Shown: positions 1-10,138 of the stretch, piece after piece | How positions within the stretch are numbered: the first letter of the stretch is position 1 | Layout: every line of letters starts with the position of its first letter | Assembly (NCBI GenBank): GCA_018266575.1 | Contig: JAFEAE010000014.1 | Coordinates: 1 to 64,000, forward strand | DNA length: 64,000 nucleotides | Reading direction: 5' to 3' | DNA from: Bacteroidota bacterium | GTDB taxonomy: Bacteria > Bacteroidota > Bacteroidia > Chitinophagales > Chitinophagaceae | The notes under the pieces: model-generated | The model's input: only the letters and a program-made list of their open reading frames with translations | Databases searched by the model: none | Told to the model about the DNA's origin: nothing | Translations under genes and position numbers: made by a program

Positions 1-3000
1 ATAGTTTGTTCCTTTACAGCTTGGCTGTGTAGCCGCTACTGTTGCTGATAATGCAACAGGGTATGTGATTGTCTGTGATCCAAGATCGATTATACATGCA
101 GTATGGTTTGCATCCTGTATCTGCACATCATAAGTGCCTTCGCCCAAACCTGTTCCTGTAAAGCTTGCACTCGGTGTCCATGTCTGTCCACCGTCTGTGC
201 TGTAGTTGTATGAACCTGATCCACCTGTCGGATTGCTGATAGCGATCTTACCATCATTGGTTCCATTACAGCTTGGCTGTGTAGCCGCTACTGTTGCTGA
301 CAATGCTGATAAATATTGCAATGACTGAGAACCAAGGTCTACAATACATGTCGGATGATTTGCATCCTGTATCTGCACATCATAAGTACCAGGGCCAAAG
401 CCTGTACCAGTATAGCTTGCACTCGGTGTCCATGTCTGTCCGCCATCTGTGCTATAGTTATAGGAACCTGATCCACCTAATGGTGCACTGATCGTTATCT
501 TACCATCATTTGTTCCGTTACATCCCGGCTGTATCACACTGATCGTTGCACTCAACGCAACAGGGTATGTGATTGTCTGAGAACCGAGATCTACAATACA
601 GGCAGTATGGTTTGCATCCTGGATCTGTACATCATAAGTACCAGGAGCAAAACCTGTGCTTACATAGCTTGCACTCGCTACCCATGTCTGTCCGCCATCT
701 GTGCTGTAGTTGTATGAACCAGATCCGCCTAATGGGGAACTGATCACAATCGTACCATCGTTTGTTCCATTACAGCTTGGCTGTGTAGCCGCTACTGTTG
801 CTGATAATGCAACAGGGTATGTGATTGTCTGTGATCCAAGATCGATTATACATGCAGTATGGTTTGCATCCTGTATCTGTACATCATAAGTACCAGGAGC
901 AAAACCAGTACTTACATAGCTTGCGCTTGCTACCCATGTCTGTCCGCCATCCGTGCTGTAGTTATAGGAACCTGATCCGCCTGATGGTGAACTAATCACA
1001 ATCGTACCATCGTTTGTTCCATTACAGCTTGGCTGTGTAGCTGCTACTGTTGCAGTAAGATCAGATAAATATTGCAGTACCTGAGGGCCAAGGTCCACAA
1101 CACAACCAGTATGATTTGCATCCTGTATCTGCACATCATAAGTGCCGGGACCGAAACCTGTACCTGTATAGCTTGCACTTGGTGTCCATGTCTGTCCACC
1201 ATCTGTGCTATAGTTATATGAACCTGATCCGCCTGATGGTGCGCTGATCATAATCTTACCATCATTGGTTCCATTACATCCCGGCTGTGTAGCCGCTACT
1301 GTTGCTGATAATGCAACAGGGTATGTGATTGTCTGTGATCCAAGATCGATTATACATGCAGTATGGTTTGCATCTTGTATCTGCACATCATAAGTGCCTT
1401 CGCCCAAACCTGTTCCTGTAAAGCTTGCACTCGCAGTCCATGTCTGTCCACCGTCTGTGCTGTAATTGTATGAACCTGATCCACCTGTCGGATTGCTGAT
1501 AGCGATCTTACCATCATTGGTACCATTACAGCTTGGCTGTGTAGCCGCTACTGTTGCTGACAATGCTGATAAATATTGCAATGACTGTGAACCAAGGTCT
1601 ACAATACATGCAAGGTGATTTGCATCCTGTATCTGCACATCATAAGTGCCAGGGCCAAAGCCTGTACCAGTATAGCTCGCACTCGGTGTCCATGTCTGTC
1701 CACCATCTGTGCTGTAGTTGTATGAACCTGATCCACCCAATGGTGAACTGATCGTTATCTTACCATCATTGGTTCCATTACATCCCGGCTGTACCACACT
1801 GATCGTTGCACTCAATGCAACAGGGTATGTGATTGTCTGTGGGCCTAAGTCAACGATACATCCTGTGTGATTTGCATCCTGTATCTGTACATCATAAGTA
1901 CCAGGAGCAAAACCTGTGCTCACATAGCTTGCACTCGCTACCCATGTCTGTCCGCCATCTGTGCTGTAGTTATATGAACCTGATCCACCCAGTGGTGAAC
2001 TGATCACGATCGTGCCATCGTTTGTTCCATTACAGCTTGGCTGTGTAGCTGCTACTGTTGCTGATAATGCAACAGGATATGTGATTGTCTGAGAGCCTAA
2101 GTCTATTGTACATCCTGTGTGATTTGCATCCTGTATCTGTACATCATAAGTACCAGGAGCAAAACCTGTGCTGATATAGCTTGCACTTGGTGTCCATGTC
2201 TGTCCACCATCTGTGCTGTAGTTATAGGAACCTGATCCACCTGATGGTGAACTGATCACGATTGTGCCATCGTTTGTTCCATTACAGCTTGGCTGTGTAG
2301 CCGCTACTGTTGCTGATAAAGTAGCAGGATATGAAATTGTTTGTGAACCCAGGTCTATCACGCAACCTGTATGATTTGCATCCTGTATCTGCACATCATA
2401 GGTGCCGGGGCCAAAACCTGTACCTATGTAGCTTCCACTCGCAGTCCATGTAGTACCACCATTTGTGCTGTAATAATATGAACCTGATCCTCCGATAGGA
2501 GAAGTAATTAAAATCTTGCCGTCATTTGTACCGTTACAACCCGGTTGAACAACTGTAACCGTTGCTGACAATGCAATCGGATATGTTATTGTCTGAGAAC
2601 CGAGATCTACAATACATGCAGGATGGTTCGCATCCTGTATCTGCACATCATAGGTGCCTTGACCAAAACCTGTGCCGGTATAAATTTCGCTTGACACCCA
2701 TGTCTGTCCACCATCTGTGCTATAGTTATATGAACCTGATCCACCCAATGGTGAGCTGATCACAATTTTGCCATCATTAGTACCATTACAACTCGGTTGT
2801 GTAACTGTTACTGTTGCAGATAATGCAATAGGGTAAGTAATTGTCTGAGTCCCCAGGTCTACAATACATGTCGGATGATTTACATCCTGTATCTGCACAT
2901 CATAAGTACCCTCTCCGAAACCCGTGCCGATATAGTTCGAACTCAACACCCATGTATGGCCACCGTCTGTACTGTAATTGTACGAACCCGATCCGCCTGA

Positions 3001-3837
3001 TGGTGTGCTGATCGCAATTTGTCCATCATTTGTACCATTACAACTTGGTTGTGTAACAGTAATTATTGCATTTAATGGTGCCGGATATGTTATTGTTTGC
3101 GGGCCCAAGTCTACGATACATGCCGTATGGTTTGCATCCTGAATCTGTACATCATAAGTGCCTTCACCAAAACCTGTGCTCACATAATCGGCACTTGCCA
3201 CCCATGTCTGTCCGCCGTCTGTACTGTAATTGTATGAACCTGATCCGCCCAATGGTGAGCTGATCACAATTTTGCCATCATTAGTTCCATTACAGCTCGG
3301 TTGCGTAGCCGTCACTGTTGCTGATAATGCAACAGGATATGTAATTGTCTGAGAGCCTAAGTCTACAATACATCCTGCGTGATTTGCGTCCTGTATCTGC
3401 ACATCATAAGTGCCTTCGCCGAAGCCTGTGCCTGTATAGTTTGCACTTGATGTCCATGTTTGTCCACCGTCTGTACTGTAGTTATATGAACCTGATCCAC
3501 CTGATGGTGAGCTGATCGTTATCTTGCCATCATTGGTACCATTGCAGCTCGGTTGTGTAGCTGCTACAGTTGCTGATAATGCAGCAGGATATGAAATTGT
3601 TTGCGGACCCAGGTCAATTACGCAACCCGGATGCGCTGCGTCTTGTATCTGCACATCAAATGTTCCCGGGCCAAAACCTGTCCCTGTATAATTGCCACTG
3701 GCTGTCCATGTTTGTCCGCCATCTGTGCTGTAGTTATATGCACCTGATCCGCCTGTCGGATTGCTGATAGCGATCTTGGCATCATTTGTACCGTTACAGC
3801 TCGGTGCTATTACTGATACTGTTGCAGCCAATTTATC
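1..3837 (-). repeat. Tandem 252-bp repeats (84-aa SprB-like units), about 15 copies
   Basis: The unit repeats every 252 bp, visible as the recurring block encoding PSCNGTNDGKI and the recurring YDVQIQDANH. Copies at the high-coordinate end, nearest the protein N-terminus, are more diverged. Copies towards base 1 are nearly identical. A higher-order period of 1260 bp (five units) is also clear: 1-252 matches 1261-1512 with only a handful of differences, and 294-491 matches 1554-1751. The array continues past the window edge. Confidence 0.95.
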
Positions 3838-6800
3838 AGGCTGGCTCAAAGTGATCACCTGGCAATTTGCACTCACGCTAATGGTTACCGAGGCATTTGC
3901 ATTTTCGCAATTGCCGCCGGATGTTGTTAACGTTAATGTTACAGTCCCGCTGAAGTTAGCAGGTGGAATCCATGTAGCATTAAGTGCATTTGCATTCGGA
4001 ACAAATGTACCGTTGGCTGTACCATCTGTCCAGGAAGCCCCTGTTGCTGCGCCACCAATTGTTCCCGTCAATCCAACGGAACCTCCCTGGCAAATTGAAT
4101 TTGAAGTTGCACCTGCAGTTACTGTCGGCAATTGATCTACTGTAACAGCTGCGGCATTGGAAACCGCCGTTCCGCAAGAACTTTGCGCATCGGTAACAAC
4201 CATATAATAGTATGTTGTTACAGGGCTGGCTCCACCTGATGGAGCAGTAGAAGGGTTATATGATGATGTTGCAGAAGGCCCTGAAACCAAGGTTCCTCCT
4301 GAATTTGAATTTGATGAATTGGAATACCAGGAATAAGTATAACTTCCTGTTCCACCGCTTGCAGAAGCATTTAATGCTGCTGGCATGTTTGCACACACTT
4401 CTACAGACTGAGGATTTGTTGAAATTGTTGGTGGCGGATTTATATCTATTTCCTTAATATCAGAAGTTGCTGAAGTACACTGGTCGCTCACAGTTACATA
4501 ATAGAAATAAGAATCGGCATTTGTCAAAGTTGGCGGAGTATATGTACTGTTTGTAGCTCCTGCAATCGGGCCATTGCCATCATTCCATTGATAGGTGTAT
4601 GGCGAGCCTGTGGTATTGGGCAATCCTCCTGTAACATTTGCAGAAAGTTGTGATGGCGTATAGCCAGGGCAGGCAGTTTCCGTTGTTGTATTTATGCTGA
4701 CTGCAAGTTGACTGCCTCCTGCCAATTGGCCGATGGAAAATATCTTTTGGGATGAGACAGTCACACAAGGAGCCATTCCTGCAGCATTCAATGTTAGTGT
4801 AACACTCCCTGCAGAAATATCCGCAGCACTCGGTGTATAGTTAGTAACAAGGTTGGGGCTGCTGGCATTGGTATTATTATCAAACTTACCAGACCCGCTC
4901 GTTATCCATGTTACACCGGAATAATTTGCTGCAGTTGCATCCGCACTTATATTCGTTGTTCCGGCACTCGGGCATACGGCAATATTCGCACCTGCATTAA
5001 CCGTAGGCATCGGAACTAATGTGAGTGTTTTGGTAGACGTCGCAGGATCACTACAAGGTGAAAGAGCGTTTGCCGTTAATGTAAGGGTAATAGTTATCGG
5101 GCTTCCTGTTGCCATTTCGCCAGCACTCGGTGTATATGTTGCGCCCAGCAAAGAAGTTGCATTACCAAGCGTTCCTGCACCTCCGGTTTGAGACCACGAT
5201 ACACTGCTATAATTTGTTGCAGTTGTTGTGTTATCCGGAGATGCCAATCCAATGCCTGAATTTGCACAGGTTGCTATGTTGGTACCTGCATTAACTGTAG
5301 GCGCCCCATTTATAACTAATGTTTTTGTTGAGATAGCTGAAGAAGCACAAGGGGAATTTGGTGTAGCTGTTAGCACAAGCGTTACGCTGCCAGCCGATAT
5401 ATCAGCCGGGCTTGGCGTATATGTTACACCCGTAAGGTCATTTACAGTTCCATCCTGGGTTGAAAATGTTCCTGTTCCATTTGAGGTTGACCAATATAAC
5501 GTAGCAAAACTAGATGCCGAAGAACCAGTAGTAATGTCCATTGCCCCGGAATTGTAACAGGTGTTCAATGTACTGCCGGCAGTAGCAGTTGGCGCTTTTG
5601 TTATAGTTAATGTTTTAGTCGAAACTGCATTCGTACAGGGAGAATTCGCAGCAGTCAATGTCAAAGTCACACTTCCGTTGTTGATATCTGCTGCACTTGG
5701 AGTATAAGTTGCCCCATTTAATGAGTTTTGTGTTCCATTGAAAGAACCAGTACCACTCGAAGTCCATGTAACCGTTGTAAAGTTCGTTGCTGTTGCATCT
5801 GAAGAAATATTTGCGTTCGTAGATGTTGAACAAATCGACAAATTGGCCCCGGCCGAAGAGGTTGGCGGTTGCCTAACAGTTATAGTAATTGTTGTATTTA
5901 ATTGAGCAGAACAACTTGTAGAGTTTATTGTTGCTAATATATTGAATGTTGTAGTGGCAGATAAAGCCCCGGTTGGCAAAGATATGAAGCCCCCATTCCC
6001 GGCAACAGGGCTTCCTACTAATGAATTATCTGCATTGTTTCTTAACTGGTAGCTTGTTCCACTTATTGAATTGGTTATAGAGATATTTGTACTACTTCCG
6101 GCACAAATCGTTGCAGTACCAGTTACTGTTCGTGTGGTAGAAGGCAGAGGATTGACTGTTATTGTTCCTGTTGTAGAACCGTTACAGGTTGCTCCAGTCG
6201 TTGTAACAGTATAGGTGAATGGACTACCTGTCGTGGTGGATGGTGATCCGGTAATAGTAACAACACCTGCGCTGTAGCTACCTGTGACCCCTGCAGGCAA
6301 ACCAGTAACATTTGCACCCGTTGCGCCACCTGCAACTGCATAGGTAATATTTGTGATCGGGGAATTCAGACAAACTGACTGGGCATTTGTTCCGGCTGCA
6401 GAAGTTAAGGAAACTGTTGCCGGAGAATTTATTGTAATAGAAGCAGCGCTGGTACTTGAGCCTCCGGGGCTTGTAACGGAAACTTGTCCTGTACTTGCTC
6501 CTGCAGGAACGGTTACAGTTATAGAAGTACTGCTGTTGACTGTAAAAGTCGGAGCATTTGTTCCATTAATTGATATTGCATTAACACCATTGAAACCTGT
6601 ACCCGTAATATTGAAAGTACTTCCAATACATGCACTTGTCGGAATACTCGTTATGCTAGGTGTAACAAGGGCAACTGTTATGTTACGACTAGTATTACTT
6701 GTTTGACAGAAGTTATTTGTATTTACAATAATGTAGACTGTAGTTGCTGTTGGAGATGTAAATGAAACAGGCTGCGTCCCATTTGCAAGTACAGTTCCAC

Positions 6801-7335
6801 CATTATTAGTTGTCCTAACCGTAATATAGTCGCTTGCTGTAGCTGAGCTAACTGTATAATAAGTCCCATTCGTTACCACACTTGTTAGCTGCCGGTAAGA
6901 ATTAGCACTCGCTGAATATGTAAGAGGAGTTCCTGCGACCGGTGCTGCTGAAGCTCCGTTCAAGTTATTACTGGAACATTGTGCGAATGCAGTTTGTGCA
7001 AAAAATATGAAGTTTACTAATAGAAAAAATAGTAAGCTCAATTTCTTAACAACTGGTAAAAATGTTTTCATAAAAAAGTGCTTAATGGTGTGGCCGCTTT
7101 CGTCAATAGTGTGGCGGTTTAAAATGGCTTTAGGTGTATTATGGTTTAGCAACCCACATACATCTGCAACTGGTGCAGCAGATACCGGGTTGGAAAAAAT
7201 GGAATCGTTTTTTTCATTCATATCCTGAAGAATGCATTTATACTCATTCCCTCTTAAAAGAGCGGAACAATTTCTTTCTGCAAAATCATTCCTATTTAAT
7301 GCTTCTTCGTAAGATTTATGGTTTGGCGTCTTCAT
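1..7335 (-). CDS. Giant SprB-repeat adhesin, partial (C-terminus outside window)
   Basis: The frame is stop-free from 7335 to base 1 (2445 codons seen). Likely cell-surface adhesin or gliding-type filament protein. A typical signal peptide starts at an internal Met at 7071 (MKTFLPVVKKLSLLFFLLV, then a cleavage-like AFAQ). Upstream of it lie 88 more open codons with an ATG at 7335, taken here as the start but less certain. Order after the signal: an N-terminal beta-rich domain, an IPT/TIG-like unit (about 6430-6660), Ig-like or PKD-like units (about 4700-6150, several sharing the phrase YTPSAADISAGSVTLTL), then about fifteen 84-residue repeats with the core PSCNGTNDGKI...GGSGSYNYSTDGG, resembling the SprB repeat family of Flavobacterium gliding adhesins. 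A type IX secretion C-terminal domain would be expected past the window edge but cannot be seen. It follows a second, smaller adhesin gene on the same strand. Confidence 0.85.
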   Translation of the reverse strand, partial: MKTPNHKSYEEALNRNDFAERNCSALLRGNEYKCILQDMNEKNDSIFSNPVSAAPVADVCGLLNHNTPKAILNRHTIDESGHTIKHFFMKTFLPVVKKLSLLFFLLVNFIFFAQTAFAQCSSNNLNGASAAPVAGTPLTYSASANSYRQLTSVVTNGTYYTVSSATASDYITVRTTNNGGTVLANGTQPVSFTSPTATTVYIIVNTNNFCQTSNTSRNITVALVTPSITSIPTSACIGSTFNITGTGFNGVNAISINGTNAPTFTVNSSTSITVTVPAGASTGQVSVTSPGGSSTSAASITINSPATVSLTSAAGTNAQSVCLNSPITNITYAVAGGATGANVTGLPAGVTGSYSAGVVTITGSPSTTTGSPFTYTVTTTGATCNGSTTGTITVNPLPSTTRTVTGTATICAGSSTNISITNSISGTSYQLRNNADNSLVGSPVAGNGGFISLPTGALSATTTFNILATINSTSCSAQLNTTITITVRQPPTSSAGANLSICSTSTNANISSDATATNFTTVTWTSSGTGSFNGTQNSLNGATYTPSAADINNGSVTLTLTAANSPCTNAVSTKTLTITKAPTATAGSTLNTCYNSGAMDITTGSSASSFATLYWSTSNGTGTFSTQDGTVNDLTGVTYTPSPADISAGSVTLVLTATPNSPCASSAISTKTLVINGAPTVNAGTNIATCANSGIGLASPDNTTTATNYSSVSWSQTGGAGTLGNATSLLGATYTPSAGEMATGSPITITLTLTANALSPCSDPATSTKTLTLVPMPTVNAGANIAVCPSAGTTNISADATAANYSGVTWITSGSGKFDNNTNASSPNLVTNYTPSAADISAGSVTLTLNAAGMAPCVTVSSQKIFSIGQLAGGSQLAVSINTTTETACPGYTPSQLSANVTGGLPNTTGSPYTYQWNDGNGPIAGATNSTYTPPTLTNADSYFYYVTVSDQCTSATSDIKEIDINPPPTISTNPQSVEVCANMPAALNASASGGTGSYTYSWYSNSSNSNSGGTLVSGPSATSSYNPSTAPSGGASPVTTYYYMVVTDAQSSCGTAVSNAAAVTVDQLPTVTAGATSNSICQGGSVGLTGTIGGAATGASWTDGTANGTFVPNANALNATWIPPANFSGTVTLTLTTSGGNCENANASVTISVSANCQVITLSQPDKLAATVSVIAPSCNGTNDAKIAISNPTGGSGAYNYSTDGGQTWTASGNYTGTGFGPGTFDVQIQDAAHPGCVIDLGPQTISYPAALSATVAATQPSCNGTNDGKITISSPSGGSGSYNYSTDGGQTWTSSANYTGTGFGEGTYDVQIQDANHAGCIVDLGSQTITYPVALSATVTATQPSCNGTNDGKIVISSPLGGSGSYNYSTDGGQTWVASADYVSTGFGEGTYDVQIQDANHTACIVDLGPQTITYPAPLNAIITVTQPSCNGTNDGQIAISTPSGGSGSYNYSTDGGHTWVLSSNYIGTGFGEGTYDVQIQDVNHPTCIVDLGTQTITYPIALSATVTVTQPSCNGTNDGKIVISSPLGGSGSYNYSTDGGQTWVSSEIYTGTGFGQGTYDVQIQDANHPACIVDLGSQTITYPIALSATVTVVQPGCNGTNDGKILITSPIGGSGSYYYSTNGGTTWTASGSYIGTGFGPGTYDVQIQDANHTGCVIDLGSQTISYPATLSATVAATQPSCNGTNDGTIVISSPSGGSGSYNYSTDGGQTWTPSASYISTGFAPGTYDVQIQDANHTGCTIDLGSQTITYPVALSATVAATQPSCNGTNDGTIVISSPLGGSGSYNYSTDGGQTWVASASYVSTGFAPGTYDVQIQDANHTGCIVDLGPQTITYPVALSATISVVQPGCNGTNDGKITISSPLGGSGSYNYSTDGGQTWTPSASYTGTGFGPGTYDVQIQDANHLACIVDLGSQSLQYLSALSATVAATQPSCNGTNDGKIAISNPTGGSGSYNYSTDGGQTWTASASFTGTGLGEGTYDVQIQDANHTACIIDLGSQTITYPVALSATVAATQPGCNGTNDGKIMISAPSGGSGSYNYSTDGGQTWTPSASYTGTGFGPGTYDVQIQDANHTGCVVDLGPQVLQYLSDLTATVAATQPSCNGTNDGTIVISSPSGGSGSYNYSTDGGQTWVASASYVSTGFAPGTYDVQIQDANHTACIIDLGSQTITYPVALSATVAATQPSCNGTNDGTIVISSPLGGSGSYNYSTDGGQTWVASASYVSTGFAPGTYDVQIQDANHTACIVDLGSQTITYPVALSATISVIQPGCNGTNDGKITISAPLGGSGSYNYSTDGGQTWTPSASYTGTGFGPGTYDVQIQDANHPTCIVDLGSQSLQYLSALSATVAATQPSCNGTNDGKIAISNPTGGSGSYNYSTDGGQTWTPSASFTGTGLGEGTYDVQIQDANHTACIIDLGSQTITYPVALSATVAATQPSCKGTNY

Positions 7336-7394
7336 GGTAGTTATTCATTTAATTTCAGAATATGATGAACCTGCTTTTGAATTTTAGTTTTTAA

Positions 7395-9059
7395 TTACTG
7401 AACCGATTGCGATACACAGCCATTATTGTCTTTAACCCTAATCTGGTAAGGTGTATTCGCCTGTAATCCGATAAAGGTGTAAGGACTGGTGGATGATGTT
7501 TGCGGATAGGTGACACCGTTATCTACCGAGAATGAATATGGCGCTGTTCCACCGGTAACCGCGATAGTTATTGTTCCGTCTGTTCCACCGTAACAGGTAA
7601 CATTGGTTGAACCATTAACACTGGTAGACGGCGCTGAATTCACTACAACGGTTATTGCTGCACGTGGGCTTTCACAACCTATTGTCTGAGACACATAATA
7701 GGTAGTTGAACCCGGAGTTGAGGTAGAGGGTATAGGGGCTGTTGAAGAACCAGTGCCGCCCGTTGAAGCGGTATACCACAATAAATTTGTTCCCGAGGCA
7801 GTAAGCGCACTTGCTGTTGCCCCCTGGCAATAGGTGACAGGAGTTGTAACTGCAGGAGCTGCTGGTGGGGTACATGTACTGTTTGTGACATTAATAATGC
7901 CAGATGTCGCAGCAAAATATGTGTTATTCTTATTTGTGGCACTTGAACTTGTGCTTCCCCAGGACCCGGAAACTGTCCCCGATCCACCAAGTGTGAGAGT
8001 ACCGGCTGTGTGGGTAGATGTTCCCAGGTTCAGAGATGACCCGGAAACAATCGAAAGATTATTTGTTATTGATTTCGCAGAAGGGAAAGTAACTACTGCG
8101 CTATTACTAATCGTTAAATTGTAAAAAGAAGTAAAAATAGTTGTAGGTAAGGTTGATGATGCCGAGAGATTAACAGTTCCGGTTCCAGGGGTCCATGTAT
8201 TTCCTGCCACTGTGTTTACCGTTATTGCTCCTGACACATTGAGTGTTCCACCGGCTGTCATTGTTATAGTACCAGGGGCCGGTGTTGCCAGGCCACTACC
8301 GAGGGTAATGCTTCCAGCATTTAATGTAGCGCCATTTTGAAATGTAATTGTCCCTGTCCTGATCGCATTCCCATCTCCGCCAACTTGAACATTTCCGCTG
8401 ACTGTAAGAAAAGGATTCCCAGTAGTAGCAAATGCAAGTGTGCCTGTATTATTATTTGCGTTATCACCCCCGATTTTGAGACTTCCACACACAGCATTTG
8501 TAACATTAACAGTTACAGTTGCTCCGCCTCGTATTTGTATAAAGTCCGCACTGCTCGGTAAGCCACCCGGGCCGGATCCACCTGTTATTGCACTCCAGTT
8601 TGTACTTGTACTAATAATAATATTGTTTGCCTTTGCAGTCACAACAAAGACTAATGATAAAAACATTAGTACACTTATTTTCTTAATCGATTGCAACCTT
8701 TTTTTCATAAAACTCTTTTTTTCTGCGTGGTTAATGGCTGGGTTTATAAAGGCAAATGATGCGGCATTCTCAGCCACATCATTTTTATGAAGCCTGGTGT
8801 ATTCAGGAAGATTGATTACAGATGTTCGGAAGCGCTCCGCCAACGAGCTTACTGTGTTGACATTTTGTTTCTCATACTCACGTAAATGCATAACCGCAGT
8901 TTTTCTTTTTATTGACGTGAAAAGATTTTTCATAAAGCCCGTTTTATTTTTTGAAATAGGAGTTGCTTTTCTATCAGTATTAAATGGAAAAATCCTGCAG
9001 AATATACAGGTGACCGATCCGAATATTTTTTCAAGCAGTGTAGAAATTTTCATAAGCAA
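7395..9059 (-). CDS. Secreted adhesin-like protein with one SprB-type repeat
   Basis: 554 codons from ATG 9059. A clear signal peptide begins at an internal Met at 8708 (MKKRLQSIKKISVLMFLSLV, then VTAKA), giving a conventional 438-aa product. The 117 upstream codons are open and in frame, so the longer start is kept as an option. The mature part is Ser/Thr/Gly-rich: a beta-helix-like region with repeated short strands (about residues 145-360 of the long form), an Ig-like linker (TPVTYCQGATASALTASGTN), and one SprB-like repeat at the end (NVTCYGGTDGTITIAVTGGT). It stops right after this repeat, without a recognisable type IX sorting domain. The next gene on the strand is the giant repeat adhesin, 59 bp downstream. 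Surface location is inferred; substrate unknown. Confidence 0.75.
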   Translation of the reverse strand: MLMKISTLLEKIFGSVTCIFCRIFPFNTDRKATPISKNKTGFMKNLFTSIKRKTAVMHLREYEKQNVNTVSSLAERFRTSVINLPEYTRLHKNDVAENAASFAFINPAINHAEKKSFMKKRLQSIKKISVLMFLSLVFVVTAKANNIIISTSTNWSAITGGSGPGGLPSSADFIQIRGGATVTVNVTNAVCGSLKIGGDNANNNTGTLAFATTGNPFLTVSGNVQVGGDGNAIRTGTITFQNGATLNAGSITLGSGLATPAPGTITMTAGGTLNVSGAITVNTVAGNTWTPGTGTVNLSASSTLPTTIFTSFYNLTISNSAVVTFPSAKSITNNLSIVSGSSLNLGTSTHTAGTLTLGGSGTVSGSWGSTSSSATNKNNTYFAATSGIINVTNSTCTPPAAPAVTTPVTYCQGATASALTASGTNLLWYTASTGGTGSSTAPIPSTSTPGSTTYYVSQTIGCESPRAAITVVVNSAPSTSVNGSTNVTCYGGTDGTITIAVTGGTAPYSFSVDNGVTYPQTSSTSPYTFIGLQANTPYQIRVKDNNGCVSQSVQ

Positions 9060-9496
9060 GAATTTATTTTTTTACATTCCGTTTCGTAAAAAACCAATTG
9101 TTGTTTTTCGACGATAAATGTTGTTTGTGTCGATATAAAAAAATCCCGGCAAATGCACTGTGGCATAAACCGGGATACAGTTTGAAATTTATTTTTATTA
9201 ATAACCGTTGAAGGAACGGCTATATCATTCGCACTTGCAATTCGCTTGGTTCCTGCATAAAACAAAAACAACACACAACCAAATGTGAGTATGATTGCAG
9301 GGATGAAATCCGGATAAAGCGTAATCATAGCAATAATCATAAGCGGCCAGGATATAATTTTCCTTTTTAATAAACCAACAGGAATAATGGAACAGGCTGG
9401 CCTTTCAGAGGATTGTGAAGATGTATATGCAGTAAACACATTCAGTTTACTGATGTATAAATTGTTTTCATTTTGTATACCCGACAGCATTTTCAT
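9050..9496 (-). CDS. Hypothetical small membrane protein
   Basis: 148 codons from an ATG. I do not recognise the family. One hydrophobic stretch, possibly two helices, lies at about residues 46-85 (IISWPLMIIAMITL, then AIILTFGCVLFLFYAG); the rest is polar with several Cys. It overlaps the long-form start of the downstream adhesin ORF by 10 bp and shares its direction, so translational coupling is possible. It could instead be a chance open frame in the adhesin leader region. Confidence 0.35.
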   Translation of the reverse strand: MKMLSGIQNENNLYISKLNVFTAYTSSQSSERPACSIIPVGLLKRKIISWPLMIIAMITLYPDFIPAIILTFGCVLFLFYAGTKRIASANDIAVPSTVINKNKFQTVSRFMPQCICRDFFISTQTTFIVEKQQLVFYETECKKINSCL

Positions 9497-10138
9497 GTCT
9501 CTGATTTTTTAGATCAGATACGGTCAACTTGCGCCAGGTTTTACTCAATAAAAATTGGAATCGTGGTAATTCGAATGGATCTCTTTTCGGTTTTGTAGTT
9601 TAAAACGGTAGCAACTGTGGTAATGAAACAGTAATAACGGGCAATTCTGCGATCAATAGAGGTCAGTTAATCAGGTAGATAATTGGTGTGATCCTTTTGT
9701 TGTGGTAAGAGAGAAATGTAAGCCGGAACTGGTTTTGGTAAGATTATTGGAGATAAAATTGGTTACTTAAATGTTAAATAACACCGAAAGATAAATTGAA
9801 TATTTCAATATTGCAAGGTTTTATAACCGATTTTTTTTATAAAAATTTTTACCCACTTGTTTTTTATGCTTCGATTTCCGAATTAAATGATGTGAATTCG
9901 GGATAAGCAAAACTTGCCTGCGTTTTTTCGAACAAAGCTATCATGGAGACAATGAATAATTACAAGTTGTGTGCGGCGAAGTGAGAAATCTGTTGCCGAT
10001 AAGTTGGTATAAGATTTTCCGTCCTGTATTAACATCCCGATCTTATTAAAGAATGAAGCGGGATTCTAAATGACGATAAACTTTAAATAGCCCAATCATC
10101 AGTCACTGATTGATGATATTCGATAAAATGGAATTGTT
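9497..10138. other. Intergenic region, about 640 bp, upstream of the adhesin genes
   Basis: No convincing gene. On the minus strand, TAGCTTTG (complement of 9933-9940) fits the Bacteroidota -7 consensus TAnnTTTG, but the matching -33 element is poor. At 10094-10116 the 7-bp arms ATCATCA and TGATGAT flank a 9-nt loop; this may be a weak terminator for the gene ending at 10139, though no T-run follows. Confidence 0.4.

Noticed and set aside
294..3767. Plus-strand ORFs of equal size (65 codons) at 252-bp multiples
   Set aside because: They are the antisense frame of the repeat array; equal size follows from the period, not from gene function.
1..3837. CRISPR-like repeat array
   Set aside because: Units are 252 bp, coding and without spacers; this is a protein repeat.
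3761..6706. Plus-strand ORFs of 109-124 codons opposite the adhesin
   Set aside because: Low-complexity antisense shadows of the minus-strand coding frame, no recognisable product.
10086..10117. Hairpin as strong terminator after the lipocalin-like gene
   Set aside because: Stem is 7 bp with a large loop and no T-run.
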